From positions 2,517,501 through 2,581,500 of the forward strand of contig NC_092572.1 in assembly GCF_037975245.1 (NCBI RefSeq): a stretch of 64,000 bases of DNA, given 5' to 3'. The notes beneath the pieces were generated by a model. The model did no database searches and was not told the origin of the DNA. It saw only the letters and a list, made by a program, of their open reading frames with translations. Of this stretch, positions 49,001-56,275 are shown piece after piece. Position 1 is the first letter of the stretch. Each line of letters begins with the position of its first letter. The stretch comes from Apostichopus japonicus. Lineage: Eukaryota; Echinodermata; Holothuroidea; Aspidochirotida; Stichopodidae. The translations under genes were made by a program, and so were the position numbers.

Positions 49001-49200
49001 AAAATACGTTTGAGTTGCATTAGGTTTGCTTCATATTATTATATTTTATTTGCAGATAAATGTGTTTTGCGTCTTACAGTTAATGATACTACAGTCGGCT
49101 TACCGTAAGAAGTCGTTATCAGAAAGTCAGATGGCCAAAGTAAGAACGTAATAAAAACTATCCAAATCCCACAAGGATTCTTCTTAGTAAGTACAGCCAT
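27485..49200 (-). CDS. Ig-domain receptor tyrosine pseudokinase, complete 18-exon model
   Basis: Predicted single-pass receptor of 1,075 residues: signal peptide (about 1-32), six Ig-like domains (33-620), transmembrane helix (about 631-654), juxtamembrane region with YEPM (696-699), and kinase-like domain (about 785-1072) with a very short tail. All 18 exons join in phase (3,228 nt). Kinase landmarks kept: VTVK (K826), alphaC Glu 843, APE (967-969), DVWAFG (from D981), CW (1046-1047) and RP. Lost: HRD is HPS (923-925), catalytic-loop Asn is S930, DFG is DFT (943-945), and the glycine loop reads AQRGSFYFC. Known RTKs need these residues for phosphotransfer, so I infer a pseudokinase that signals by scaffolding or dimerisation, perhaps recruiting PI3-kinase through YEPM as ErbB3 does. 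The nearest family by layout is the Ig-type RTKs (FGFR/VEGFR/Tie-like); orthology is undecided. Introns carry several transposons. Confidence 0.88.
27970..28099 (-). CDS. Receptor exon 17: kinase C-lobe
   Basis: 130 nt, phase 1 to 2 (residues 996-1039), coding GVLYFYRPLGLDASNMFENV then GSKSYGQLIGSISKEKPIAC. It fits the G..PYp...l...i..G.r...P..C segment. The acceptor (TTATCGGAG) has a weak pyrimidine tract but is the only one that keeps phase; the donor GTGAGT is strong. Confidence 0.82.
28346..28457 (-). CDS. Receptor exon 16: APE motif and alphaF helix
   Basis: 112 nt, phase 0 to 1 (residues 959-996). It contains LVAPEIVKGESHTTRTDVWA then FGNLLWELFFYG. The APE and DvWsFG blocks of the kinase C-lobe are well conserved, showing that the fold is maintained although the catalytic residues are not. 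Donor TTATG then GTGGGT. Confidence 0.9.
29072..29185 (-). CDS. Receptor exon 15: altered catalytic loop (HPS) and DFT motif
   Basis: 114 nt, phase 0-0 (residues 921-958), coding FCHPSLRCESVHVSKKGVCK then LYDFTPVELCGVKDGYNQ. It aligns without gaps to the .iHRDLAARNvLv....KIaDFG block. The catalytic Asp is Ser 925, the Mg-binding Asn is Ser 930 and the DFG Gly is Thr 945; the DFG Asp (943) is kept. Confidence 0.9.
29636..29796 (-). CDS. Receptor exon 14: kinase hinge and alphaD-alphaE
   Basis: 161 nt, phase 1 to 0 (residues 867-920). Hinge strand LNYILFEKMTGKTLKQHLLK, then an insert-like EILREYAEQICNGMLFLSNQ, which matches the FA.Qia.GM.fL helix of tyrosine kinases. Acceptor CCGTCTAG, donor GTATGT. 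Confidence 0.88.
30109..30450 (+). pseudogene. hAT transposase C-terminal remnant
   Basis: Two frames together carry the conserved hAT dimerisation block. One frame has STSSTEAERSFSFEAF and another has VLRRLKTKLRSTMTLQRLNH then VIVFHIHR. In intact hAT transposases these are continuous (s...eR.FS.l..iks.lRs.m...rl..l..l), so a frameshift falls between them near 30345. The N-terminal part is missing. It belongs to the element at 29940-32874. Confidence 0.8.
30753..31280. mobile_element. Nested hAT-like insertion inside the 2.9-kb element
   Basis: The left end CATAGGCGTAGGGGCC and right end (reverse complement CAGGGACGTAGCTAAGG) are hAT-like and flank G/C-runs. Internal sequence (GACTTGCCCGAAAAA near the left end and TTTCTTTCAGTAGGTGCCCA further in) is shared with 58007-58423, so both belong to one family. 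I could not find a clean target duplication. Confidence 0.6.
31800..31865 (+). mobile_element. 5' end of a Zaphod/Charlie-like hAT element
   Basis: CAGGGGTGGGCAACCTGCGG followed by GCCACATGCGGCCCGCCAGT is the widely distributed left terminus of animal hAT elements with CGGCCCG-rich ends. I did not find a matching right terminus nearby, so this is probably a fragment within the larger element. Confidence 0.6.
32883..32927. repeat. (TA)n microsatellite at the hAT insertion site
   Basis: TA dinucleotides continue beyond the right-hand target duplication. The duplication itself is TATATATA, so the element probably inserted into an existing TA repeat, which means the 8-bp length cannot be told apart from chance repeat identity by itself. 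Confidence 0.9.
32959..33069 (-). CDS. Receptor exon 13: kinase alphaC helix
   Basis: 111 nt, phase 1-1 (residues 830-867). It codes for RRHFVKEIGIVKTLDRHSNI then ADILGLCCDS. Glu 843 occupies the alphaC position that pairs with the beta3 Lys, and HSNIADILG matches the conserved HpNIv.llG block. The intron before it in genomic order (29797-32958) is almost filled by a hAT element. Confidence 0.88.
33431..33664 (-). CDS. Receptor exon 12: degenerate glycine loop and beta3 lysine
   Basis: 234 nt, phase 1-1 (residues 752-829). It begins with an acidic, Ser-rich stretch containing DGYESP, then the kinase N-lobe. The loop AQRGSFYFCAAT replaces the usual GxGxFGxV: the first and third glycines are Gln and Tyr. 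The beta3 strand MAVTVKVL keeps the ATP-binding-type Lys (K826). Confidence 0.85.
34205..34431 (-). mobile_element. tRNA-derived SINE, copy 1
   Basis: Read on the minus strand it begins TGTTAGCTCAGTGGTTAACG (A-box of the RNA polymerase III promoter), continues through a degenerate B-box (GATTCGAGTC) and ends in GTTCCTGCTTGCAGGAGGAT. The whole length matches the copy at 51132-51360. It lies in intron 11 of the receptor gene, in the same orientation as the gene. Confidence 0.85.
34724..34834 (-). CDS. Receptor exon 11: juxtamembrane
   Basis: 111 nt, phase 1-1 (residues 715-752), coding LTEVTLMSNVGNKAMSLNEK then LSKLYGLHAGLETLEK. An upstream AG (TATACAG) would give a stop in the required phase, so I chose the inner acceptor ATATAACAG. 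Donor GTTAGT. The start is the least certain boundary of the model. Confidence 0.65.
35225..36640. mobile_element. Inverted-repeat element, about 1.4 kb
   Basis: Outer arms CCCAAACAGGTTTGCAATT (35269-35287) and its exact reverse complement (36581-36599) are next to T/A runs and weaker similarity further in (CCAATCAGATTGCTCGTGACG against ATGATTGGTCGG on the other side). A second pair lies inside: CATAATTGACGCAC (35677-35690) and its reverse complement (36239-36252). No transposase frame is visible. It is probably a non-autonomous foldback or MITE-like element in intron 10; superfamily unknown. Confidence 0.65.
37203..37336 (-). CDS. Receptor exon 10: juxtamembrane region with YxxM motif
   Basis: 134 nt, phase 2 to 1 (residues 671-714). 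It contains GSLPEIYEPMGTG; YEPM (696-699) matches the YxxM consensus bound by the SH2 domains of the PI3-kinase p85 subunit. The rest is Ser/Thr/Gly-rich and probably flexible. Acceptor ACAACTAATAG, donor GTAAGA. Confidence 0.75.
37712..37754 (-). CDS. Receptor exon 9: juxtamembrane micro-exon
   Basis: 43 nt, phase 1 to 2, coding RTRGSGNFIKSPDT. The basic residues just after the membrane span fit the positive-inside rule. The acceptor TTTCTCACAG and donor GTAAGA are strong. It is too small to be proved without a transcript, but phase continuity requires such an exon. Confidence 0.7.
38150..38310 (+). mobile_element. LINE reverse-transcriptase fragment
   Basis: The plus strand codes for VPLIEAHGILIMFDLSSDFN then TVDHDISLNRLGSRFG. 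This matches the LINE RT block LLDLSAAFDTVDH..LL.RL with the catalytic Asp in DLSS. It is about 50 residues long and sits in intron 8 of the receptor, antisense to it. Both ends are truncated. Confidence 0.78.
38371..38478 (-). CDS. Receptor exon 8: transmembrane helix
   Basis: 108 nt, phase 1-1 (residues 620-656). An acidic stalk (EYLTTEEEEQ) is followed by about 24 hydrophobic residues, FILYIVVAIAILFGVIFILV then CTIL, and a stop-transfer Arg. The topology is therefore extracellular Ig domains and an intracellular kinase-like domain. Acceptor GATTGCAG, donor GTACGT. Confidence 0.92.
39280..39558 (-). CDS. Receptor exon 7: Cys-rich membrane-proximal Ig-like domain
   Basis: 279 nt, phase 1-1 (residues 527-620). 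An Ig-like pair (NARLACEIGEE and FLVGYNC) is followed by a Cys cluster, NCCTSTERCTQYCQVCEV. There is no clear core Trp. The extra cysteines could form disulphides with each other or across a dimer. Two overlapping donors exist; only CGTTTAC read as AAACG then GTACGG keeps the next exon open. Confidence 0.8.
40001..40034. repeat. Short (TA)n tract
   Basis: TA dinucleotide run in intron 6 of the receptor gene, next to unclassified sequence. Confidence 0.9.
40850..42650. other. GC-rich anomalous block inside receptor intron 6
   Basis: This 1.8-kb block is clearly richer in G and C than the surrounding AT-rich intron and holds fairly long open stretches on both strands (minus 40850-41329 and 41970-42395; plus 42025-42426). 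I recognise no domain in any frame. Just to its left (about 40460-40620) a plus-strand TYGSETCKRYIELFKS resembles a degraded LINE C-terminus (YGSETW...lelF). The block may be a decayed mobile element or a retrocopy of a foreign or cellular gene. It has no visible terminal repeats. Confidence 0.4.
43341..43628 (-). CDS. Receptor exon 6: Ig-like domain 5
   Basis: 288 nt, phase 1-1 (residues 431-527). Core: IPVNITCVVKKTN, HVRWIIGHLD, DGMLLTCNGG. The Cys pair and Trp are present, with several NxS/T sequons (NRST, NITC, RNAT). The layout resembles exon 4, which may be a paralogous domain. Acceptor TTGTTCGCAG, donor GTACGT. Confidence 0.88.
44196..44504 (-). CDS. Receptor exon 5: Ig-like domain 4 (I-set type)
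   Basis: 309 nt, phase 1-1 (residues 328-431). This is the most canonical Ig domain of the gene: DNVNLSCAASGFPLPTLYWS in the B-C region and ADVCRYRCIASNRIG in the F strand, typical of I-set domains. Acceptor CGTTATTAG, donor GTATTT. Confidence 0.92.
45397..45675 (-). CDS. Receptor exon 4: Ig-like domain 3
   Basis: 279 nt, phase 1-1 (residues 235-328). Ig core: IPVDMVCILNAT, FNWELDG, KELMCKIGND. The Cys pair and the core Trp are all present, with potential N-glycosylation at LNAT and ANST. Acceptor TTATTAAAG, donor GTAAGT. Confidence 0.88.
46466..46849. mobile_element. hAT-type MITE, 384 bp
   Basis: Terminal inverted repeats: CAGTGGCGGAGC at the left, GCTCCGCCACTG at the right. TTCTAGT flanks both sides (46459-46465 and 46855-46861), but on the right it is displaced by five bases from the repeat end. 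The internal right part (GTACGCTACGCGCCAACC, TGGTGGCGCTCCGCTTAGAT) is shared with the elements at 29940-32874 and 57338-59074. It lies in intron 3 of the receptor. Confidence 0.8.
47643..47963 (-). CDS. Receptor exon 3: Ig-like domain 2
   Basis: 321 nt, phase 1-1 (residues 128-234). Both Ig cysteines are present (EPVTLSCKVVGG and DGLTITCTAREG), with Trp in PSITWILDD. Likely N-glycosylation sites are ENNS and TNHT. Acceptor TTGTTATAG, donor GTGAGT. Confidence 0.88.
48393..48677 (-). CDS. Receptor exon 2: Ig-like domain 1
   Basis: 285 nt, phase 1-1 (residues 33-127). It opens NIPLVIEEGSDIHLNFSFTY and carries the Ig F-strand signature DASDTGQYKCVLSG. The B-strand Cys expected near HLNF is Phe, so the usual intradomain disulphide cannot form and the remaining Cys is unpaired. 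The flanking sites are TTCTGCAG and GTGAGT. Confidence 0.88.
49104..49200 (-). CDS. Receptor exon 1: start and signal peptide
   Basis: The ATG at 49198-49200 opens MAVLTKKNPCGIWIVFITFL then LWPSDFLITTSY. The layout is a positively charged N-terminus (two Lys), a hydrophobic core and a polar end, as in a secretory signal peptide. The donor is CTTACG then GTAAGC, leaving phase 1. This start is preferred because it gives the signal peptide and sets the frame of all later exons. Confidence 0.85.
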
Positions 49201-50082
49201 GTCTACTGTATGAACGTATAGCTAAGTCTCTATGAACATACACAATACAGATATGAAGGCTCTATGTAATTGAAACTGTAAGAATTCACCGAAAATTAAT
49301 GGGTACACAACGATAGGAAAAGAAAACGAAACTAGCTCTTTAATTACCTTAAAACCAAATCAAATATGACGCAAACATCCTTTTGTGTTAGCGAAAGTGA
49401 AAATAGTGCACTCACTGTTAAGGCTACTGCTAGTAAAAATATTTCAATAAACAGTAGACACAATTGCCAGGTAATTCAATAAGAAAAATAGATTTTAAAT
49501 AGGTATATTGGCATTATTTATCCATATATTTCAACTACTTATACGGAAATTGTTGTCAAAATCTCCAATGTCACTTACTCCCGAACAAAACAGGATGTAT
49601 TAAGTGGTATATTGTTTTTGTATAGGCGATTACAAGTGGCGCTGTCAATGGGATAGTGAGTGGGGCAGGGGGGGGGGGTGGGGAGTGGGGTGTTAGGGTC
49701 CTTGAAATTTACCTCAGCATGCAAAATTTCACATCTACAATTTTTTACCCAGACCCCCTACATGGGAGCCGAAATCAAACAACAACAGCCAAATAAGAAT
49801 ATGAATCCGCCAACAGCTTCATATGCACCCCAAATTGCAAGAGTTTCTAATAAATACTTCGTGTAAGGTTGAAAAAAGGGAAAGGTACAACCTTAGTTGT
49901 GGTCCAATTGTTCAACCATTGAAGGCAGAAATCCTTCGCAAGCCAGTGCTATCTAAAATAGTTATGATAATAAAACACACAGGAAAAGACATGCTATACT
50001 TGTGATGGCAACGTTTATTTCTGCATCGAATCATACACTTATATGCAATCAGTATGTGTACATTGATGTGTATGAAGTTGAG
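49201..50082. promoter_or_regulatory. Upstream region of the receptor gene
   Basis: The 880 bases upstream of the receptor ATG, before the LINE tail begins, hold no exon I can recognise. A G-run block at about 49655-49697 (plus strand, several runs of three to ten G) could form a G-quadruplex. No canonical TATA box can be assigned, because the transcription start is unknown. Confidence 0.35.
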
Positions 50083-53000
50083 TTGAGTTGAGTTTGAGTT
50101 GGGTTTATTTCCACAGTACAAATATGCAACATTTTTACAAGGTGGTGGAGAAGGTACTGAGGAAGCGTAGCTTATAAGAGCAGCCTCCCTTGACAAAAAA
50201 CAAGATAATGACAAAAACAAAACAAAGAAAATTCGTGACCACCTAGTAATAAGAATCATCACTAAATGGGATTTCAATTTGGACTTGAAGTAAGTTATGG
50301 ATTTAGAATCTTTTAAGGTTCTGTCTAAACAATTCCATATACCGACCGCGGTGTTTATGATATATCGGTGGTTGAAAAGTAGTTCAAAGATGTTTAGAAA
50401 CGTGTATTATGGGCAATAAATTTCACGGTTAAACTTATGAATCACAATTACAGGGCAAGAGTATGTTTACATAACTATACTAGGCCCATACGTAAAGATA
50501 CCGACCTGGAATTTCAAGATATCGTAGATAGTTAGGACTTTTAGATTTGAAAAGGGAAATTTTCGGTGGGCACGATAATTATACAGTTCTTTACAACTCA
50601 AATGGCTTTCTTTTGGAGAACGTGTTAACGGTTTAGAATGGACAAGAGATTCACATGAGATCCAGGGTATGGGATGGCATGAAATAAGAATTTTATAAAA
50701 AAAAAACAAGAAAACAATGACATTAGGAATATTAGAACAAAAATAGTCAATATGATATATCCAAGATGGGAATCTAATTAAATACCGAAAGACTTAGTTT
50801 GTTAACCAAATTAACTTAACTGTTCTCAATAAATATGTCTATTCAAACGATTATACGTTGCATGGGACGAAATATCATGATTTTTTACCCTTACATTTAA
50901 TGACATTTGTTAGCTCTAAACCTTGCGAATACAGAACTTAATTCAGCGTTAATCATACGGGAAACATCATGAACATCACTATGCTTGAATACTATATGAT
51001 CAGCAAAAAGTGTAAACTAAGCAAAGTAGAAGAGTTACATAAGTCATTGAGTTAGATAAGAAAAAGAAGTGGTCCAAGTATAGAACCTTGCGGTACACCA
51101 CACACTATATAGCACTGTGCTTTGAAAATGTGGAGTGTTAGCTCAGTGGTTAACACCGGTGCCTTTCAATCATAAGGTCCCCGGTTCGAGTCACTCCCAG
51201 ATTAATGTATGTCGTCCAGTTACAGAGTTGTTGACAATTAACAATTCATAATCATGGACGTTAAATATGAATGTGAGAGACTGACTTCGGTCAGCTTGTG
51301 GCTTTGATAAGCCAATTAGGCTTCTTCGCGAGTTCCTGCTTGCAGGAGGATCTAATATACATATACATACAGAATGTCTTATTTAAATAGATTCTTTACC
51401 AATTATATACAAATCCACGGATTCCTTAACGACTAAGTTTATGAAGTTAAATATCATGGTTAACAGTGTCGAAAGCTTATGAGAGATCTAGAAAAAACCA
51501 CCAGTAATGATATCGTTACTGTAAAGAACCCTAGCAATGTATTGCACGATTTCTGCTGCTGTCATATAGGTAGAACATGTTTTTACGAGAGGGTGAGACA
51601 TTTTACATTACTTTTTCAAGAACTTTTGAGTTTGTAGGGAGAATAGAGACTGGTATGTAGTTTGAAAGCACAGAAGGGTCACCAGCTTTGAAATGGAAGT
51701 AATTCTTGATACTTTCATACGGCTTGGAACATCACCACTAGAAACGGAAATGTTACCGATATTCGCAAGGGTTAAGATAATATTAATTGGGGCAAGAGCA
51801 AAATACCGTCCATCCCGGCGGCGGAGCCTTTTCAGTTTACTGATAATCAAGGACATTTCGGGTTGGTTGTTTGGGAAAATCATAAACATGCATTTAGACA
51901 TAGACTTAGCTAGAAAACTTTTAAGGTGGACATTATTCCTTCGAATGCCATTGGCTAGACTCTGTCCGATACTTGAAAAATAATAGTTAAAACAATCCGC
52001 AACACTTAAATTTTTATCAATTATTTCACCATAACGATCAATTCGGAATTGTGACATTCTTTGCAATTCAATTTGCCTGCACCTTTAATTTCATTTATGG
52101 TTTTACAGGTTTCTCTTTGGTTATTGCGATTCAATTAAGCAGATTGCTATAGTATGATATTTTAGAAACCCTAATGGTATTAGTAAGAACTTTGTTGTAG
52201 TTGACGTATTTGAGCTTATTGCGAGGAGTAGGCTACTGTTCTGACAGTATAACTTGTAAAGCTTTTTCTTAGTAGCGCAATGGATTTAATAATAACAATA
52301 GATTTAATACTAAAGGTGATCCATGGCTTACGATGGATGACTTTATCATTTCACGAAGAATATTAATTTATAAGACAATTATCTTAAATATCATTAATGA
52401 CATTTGTAAATATATTACACGCATCGTTTACATACCGTTTAGAATAAAGATGCTGCCAGTTAAAGTTGTGAAGCCCGGATGTAAACCTATATAGTTACCA
52501 CTTCTCTTTAGTTTATAACTTTTACACTCTGATTGATCAGGGGAGTCACACATTGAAGAACAAACTACAGGGAAATAGTCACTTACATCTGAAACAAGAT
52601 GCCGGATGATATATAACCATTAAGTTCGTTATTGCAATATATATATGATCAATCATAGTAGAATAAGAGTCCGTAATCCTAGTTGGCTTGATAATTAGCG
52701 GCGTGAACGAATCAGAGTACATAAAATATACATAGCTATAGACACATTACTATTAGAATCATATTTAACGATGTCAATATTATTTCCCCAAGAAGACCGC
52801 TAGCCTTTTCACTCTGGTTGATAATATATAAATATTAGAAATGTTATTAACAAAAGTATCTAATGAAGAGTCAGGCAGTCGATGAATAACACCAACTACA
52901 ACGTTTCCATTAGAATATATAAACCTTCGTCTCTTCGTGTACCAACACTGCTAGCCTGAGCAAAGGTATCATTTAACATATGTAACATGTTCAGTGGTGT

Positions 53001-53130
53001 GCTTTCATTAATCCAAGTTCCAGTAACAGCAATAAGTCTAATGTATCATAAATAAGATCATAATCACATTTTAACAAATTGCAGAAAATTGTACATGAAC
53101 ACGACAATCACAAAAACAAACAAAACATGT
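50083..53130 (-). mobile_element. Degenerate LINE (endonuclease and RT), minus strand
   Basis: Read on the minus strand from about 53130: remnants of an APE-type endonuclease (KPTRITDSYSTMIDHIY near 52690-52620), then RT N-terminal sequence (FNYYFSSIGQSLANGIRRNN near 52000), GVPQGSILGPLL near 51075, LFADHIVF near 51010, and a (GAGTT)n-type tail at 50083-50105. The order endonuclease-RT-tail fits jockey/CR1-group LINEs. Stops and frameshifts are frequent, and the catalytic FADD motif reads FADH, so the copy is inactive. A SINE is inserted at 51132. Confidence 0.82.
51132..51360 (+). mobile_element. tRNA-derived SINE, copy 2
   Basis: The head is tRNA-like: TAGCTCAGTGG (A-box, consensus TRGYNNANNGG) and GGTTCGAGTC (B-box, 51183-51192). 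The first bases GGAGTG can pair with CACTCC at the end of the head. The body of about 150 bp ends GTTCCTGCTTGCAGGAGGAT and is shared with 34205-34431 on the other strand. It is inserted in the LINE at 50083-53130. Confidence 0.88.
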
Positions 53131-53985
53131 TCTGTCCGCCGGATGTTATTCTCTGGTGGATACATTTAGTCTAGGCTCTATACATACAGATTTCCATTTA
53201 TATACAACTTACCATTCCGTAATCTTGGATGCTTATACCTTCAAGAAATGCGGAATTCATAATGAGGCGAAGTTTTGATATGTTCCTGTAGTCCTTCGGA
53301 GTCAGTTCCTCTCAGTCAATCCCCAACGAGCTAGTTAATGAGATCAGAGAGCAGTTTTCTTGTAGTCCCGCCGCAAACATCTGGTCATGACGTATGGAAT
53401 TTCGCGAAACTGCTTGGGACCTACCCTTTGGTTTAAATGTTTAAATAATGCTAAAGAAGACGTCGCTAACCACCAAGACGCGGTAAGTGAATCTCTCAAC
53501 ATATATTATCGTACTTGAACAGTAAAAACTGATATTTTTGTCGTACTTTCTGATAAATCTCCATTAAATTTTGCGCCTTTTTACATGGTTCCAAAAACTG
53601 CCGTTAAATTTGCAGTGAACTTGACTTCGTTACAGGAAAACAATGCACATTTTTGGTAAAATTGGCTAAATTAAACTATGCCCTTTTTTATTCATACCCG
53701 ATTCGCGATTGGAAATGCACTAGTCTTGTCAATAATCAATTTGTAATCTTACGTCAAAACACATCGTTATGTAATAAAAAATGTAAGGACTTTGTATTGG
53801 CTCTGCGTGTACATGTAATGATGTACATTCCTTTAGTTCGTGGGAAAATGCATATGTCAAACTATAGTGTAAACACCTATTACTTCATAGTCATTATATT
53901 ACTACAGCCCTGAAATATGGGAACAGAAAAATGCTCATCTTCTTTCAACACATTATGCAAGCTTCGAAGATGATGTAGCATATAG
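53131..53985. other. No recognised gene
   Basis: AT-rich sequence upstream of the LINE. A short plus-strand open frame (53653-53913) has no recognisable domain and no convincing splice context. I see nothing else. Confidence 0.4.
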
Positions 53986-53989
53986 GAAA

Positions 53990-54330
53990 AAATTTCCTCA
54001 CGCTTACCACGGCAAAATACCACTCCTTTTCCATGGTTAACTGTGGTACAATAGCACAATTAGACTGGAGTATGTTGGTCCTATGGATGCGGTTTACCAC
54101 AGTTTTACCATAGTACCACACCACAATTTTACCATGGTTTTTATCACTTTCTATTTCATCTTCACCATGGATTTATCTCAAATTGTGTACTATATGGCAT
54201 TACCATAGTTTTACCCTAACTAACCACAAGTTTAACCTACAGCTGTACCAAAGTTTTACTCTAATTGTATCATGGTTTTACCTTAAGTGTACCATAATTT
54301 ATCACAGTTGTATCCCAATTGCACAACAGT
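53990..54330. repeat. Degenerate tandem array of a TTTACCATGGTT-like unit
   Basis: Many imperfect copies of words such as TTTTACCATAGTACCAC, TTTACCATGGTT and TTTACCTACAGCTGTACCA. Spacing is irregular (about 15-25 bp). Many units are near-palindromic (ACCATGGT, ACCACAGTTTTACC). Possibly an old minisatellite. Confidence 0.7.
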
Positions 54331-55254
54331 TTTCCCTACTTGTCTTAATTATAATCAGTACCCCACAAATTACCTTAAATTCACCGATTGGTGGATTGTA
54401 TCATGATTGGGCTAGTTGAAACGTGCTACAAAGCAACGCGTACTGTTTGTCATAATGGTGTATGTATTGTAACTAAAATGTTATTTGTTATTAAAAGAAT
54501 AATCCAGGTCAAAATTGTTTTGATATGTTAAGGAGGACCATAATCTAAGTATTCTGGTGAAATTTGCAATCAATTCATATTTACCATTTTTGAGATACTG
54601 ACAGTTGAAGTTATCTGATATTCTACAAAAAGTGAACTTGAAGCAAACAGATGTGATGTCATAGTTGCACACTGACAAAATAGTGTTTTATTTTTCTTAT
54701 TTTTTCAGTCTATTGATTTGACCTTGGATTGGATTACTAGTTTGTCTAAAAGAGAATGTAAAGTTTATAAAATACCAATACTTATGGTACGTTCACATTA
54801 TGGATGCATCCAATTGTGGAGTATAAAATTAGACGTAAATTGGTGAATAGCTTCAGCAAAGCCTAATGGCCTCTGAATCTGACCTTGTCTCTTTCGTTGC
54901 GCACGCCTTGCTCGTAGTTTGTGTTTTCCATGTTCTAAAATAAGCCACAACTTAACTCCGTTATGATCATAGCCCAGTGCGCGAGGCTATTCAGCCAATC
55001 ACAAGACAGCTGATTTCATCGTCCGATATTTCCGGTGTATTCTTTTAACGTTGGAAAATTCCATCTGATAGTAGCATACATGCCTGTATTGCAATATATA
55101 CTTTGAACTTACGTGCGAGCAGAGAGGATGGTAGCCCAGCGAACGGATAAGATATCTGAATGTAAGTTGTGATAATTTAAGGCAAGATAAACAGTATTCT
55201 GATTTAGTGACTGGTAGGAATAAGGCTCAAGATCAACTAATTTAATTTATTAAA
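54331..55254. other. Intergenic, with a possible small plus-strand first exon
   Basis: At 55130-55161 a short plus-strand frame starts ATGGTAGCCCAGCGAACGG and reaches a donor, GAATGTAAGT. It is preceded by a CCAAT box (about 54994) in a CpG-containing patch. No partner exon follows before the LINE fragment, so I do not call it a gene. Confidence 0.2.
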
Positions 55255-55570
55255 AATAAGAAACTTGTTGTATTAAGTTTAAGACCCAAATATTGCTATA
55301 AAACCTAGAAAGTGCTTCCAAATGATATAAAAACTGTTAAATCTTATGTTACGTTGAAGCGCAAACTTAAAGCCCACCTAATTTAAAACTACGCTGAGTA
55401 TTGAATATCTCATGTTTATTTTTCTCTACTCTTAATTGTTACCTTCTTTCATTGTTATTTGTTATTTTTTGGTCGCTAGCTCGATAAACTACTATTGTTT
55501 TTCTAGTGTCCTGTTACCACTTTGTTCTTATGTATAGACGAAATAAATGAAATGAAATGAAAATGAAAAT
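55255..55570 (+). mobile_element. LINE 3' end with GAAAT tail
   Basis: The plus-strand frame ESASNDIKTVKSYVTLKRKL then KAHLI and a stop resembles the last residues of LINE ORF2 (W..LP..i.....l..FK..LK..L). An AT-rich 3' UTR follows, ending in repeated GAAAT/GAAAATG (about 55540-55570), a typical microsatellite tail. It is strongly 5' truncated. Confidence 0.72.
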
Positions 55571-55845
55571 ATTTGCGTGTTTGAAGTCAACCTAGGTCGT
55601 AGACTTGACAGGGGCTAGGTTTGTTAGGCTGTATGTGATTCACTGCAACGTTATACAGTAGATCACAGTTCACCCTTCTTTTGTTTCGTAATAGTATTTA
55701 CGACCTAGAGAGCCTGTGTCCATTTGGCTCAAATGTTTACTAACCTAAAGGAACAATTTAGGGAAAGAATATTGAAAAGTAACGTCAACTTGCAAAAATC
55801 AATATTTTCAGTCAGTAGCACAAGGCTGTAATACTCAGATACCTT

Positions 55846-56245
55846 CTCACGAGTCATCTTCTCCTGAGTCATTTTTGTCACGAGAAATATTCTCACAAGT
55901 AACTGTAAAAAACGATACCTTCCCACGAGTTATTATACTCAAGAGTCATTATTCTCACGGTAAATATTCTTACGGGTAATTATGCACACGAGACTCCTTT
56001 TTGCGAGAGATCTCCTTACTAGCTATTTACTCGAGAGTGATATTAGACTGCCTTCTCACGAGAGACTTACTCGTAACTAACTTTAATCATGTATCCCCCA
56101 AGAAACTTTTCCTATATCTCCTCATGAGACACGTACTCATAATTAAATTACCCAGTCTTCACATAAGAGATCTTCCTAATTGTTTATAATAGTTTCGTCT
56201 TCTTGTGAGAACTCTTCTCGCGAGATACTTTCTCACGTACCAATT
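55846..56245. repeat. Degenerate repeat array of TCTCACGAGA-like units
   Basis: More than fifteen variants of TTCTCACGAG(A/T) and CTCGCGAGA in 400 bp, spaced about 15-40 bp. Many are imperfect palindromes (CTCGCGAG). A coding reading is not maintained. The origin could be an old minisatellite or a multi-site regulatory array. Confidence 0.7.
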
Positions 56246-56275
56246 GCGTGTAAAAACTTAACTCAATTCGGTCAG

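Noticed and set aside
51132-51200. Functional tRNA gene
   Set aside because: The head has A- and B-boxes and pairable ends, but the anticodon arm is irregular, it continues into a shared body, and a second copy exists; a SINE explains it better.
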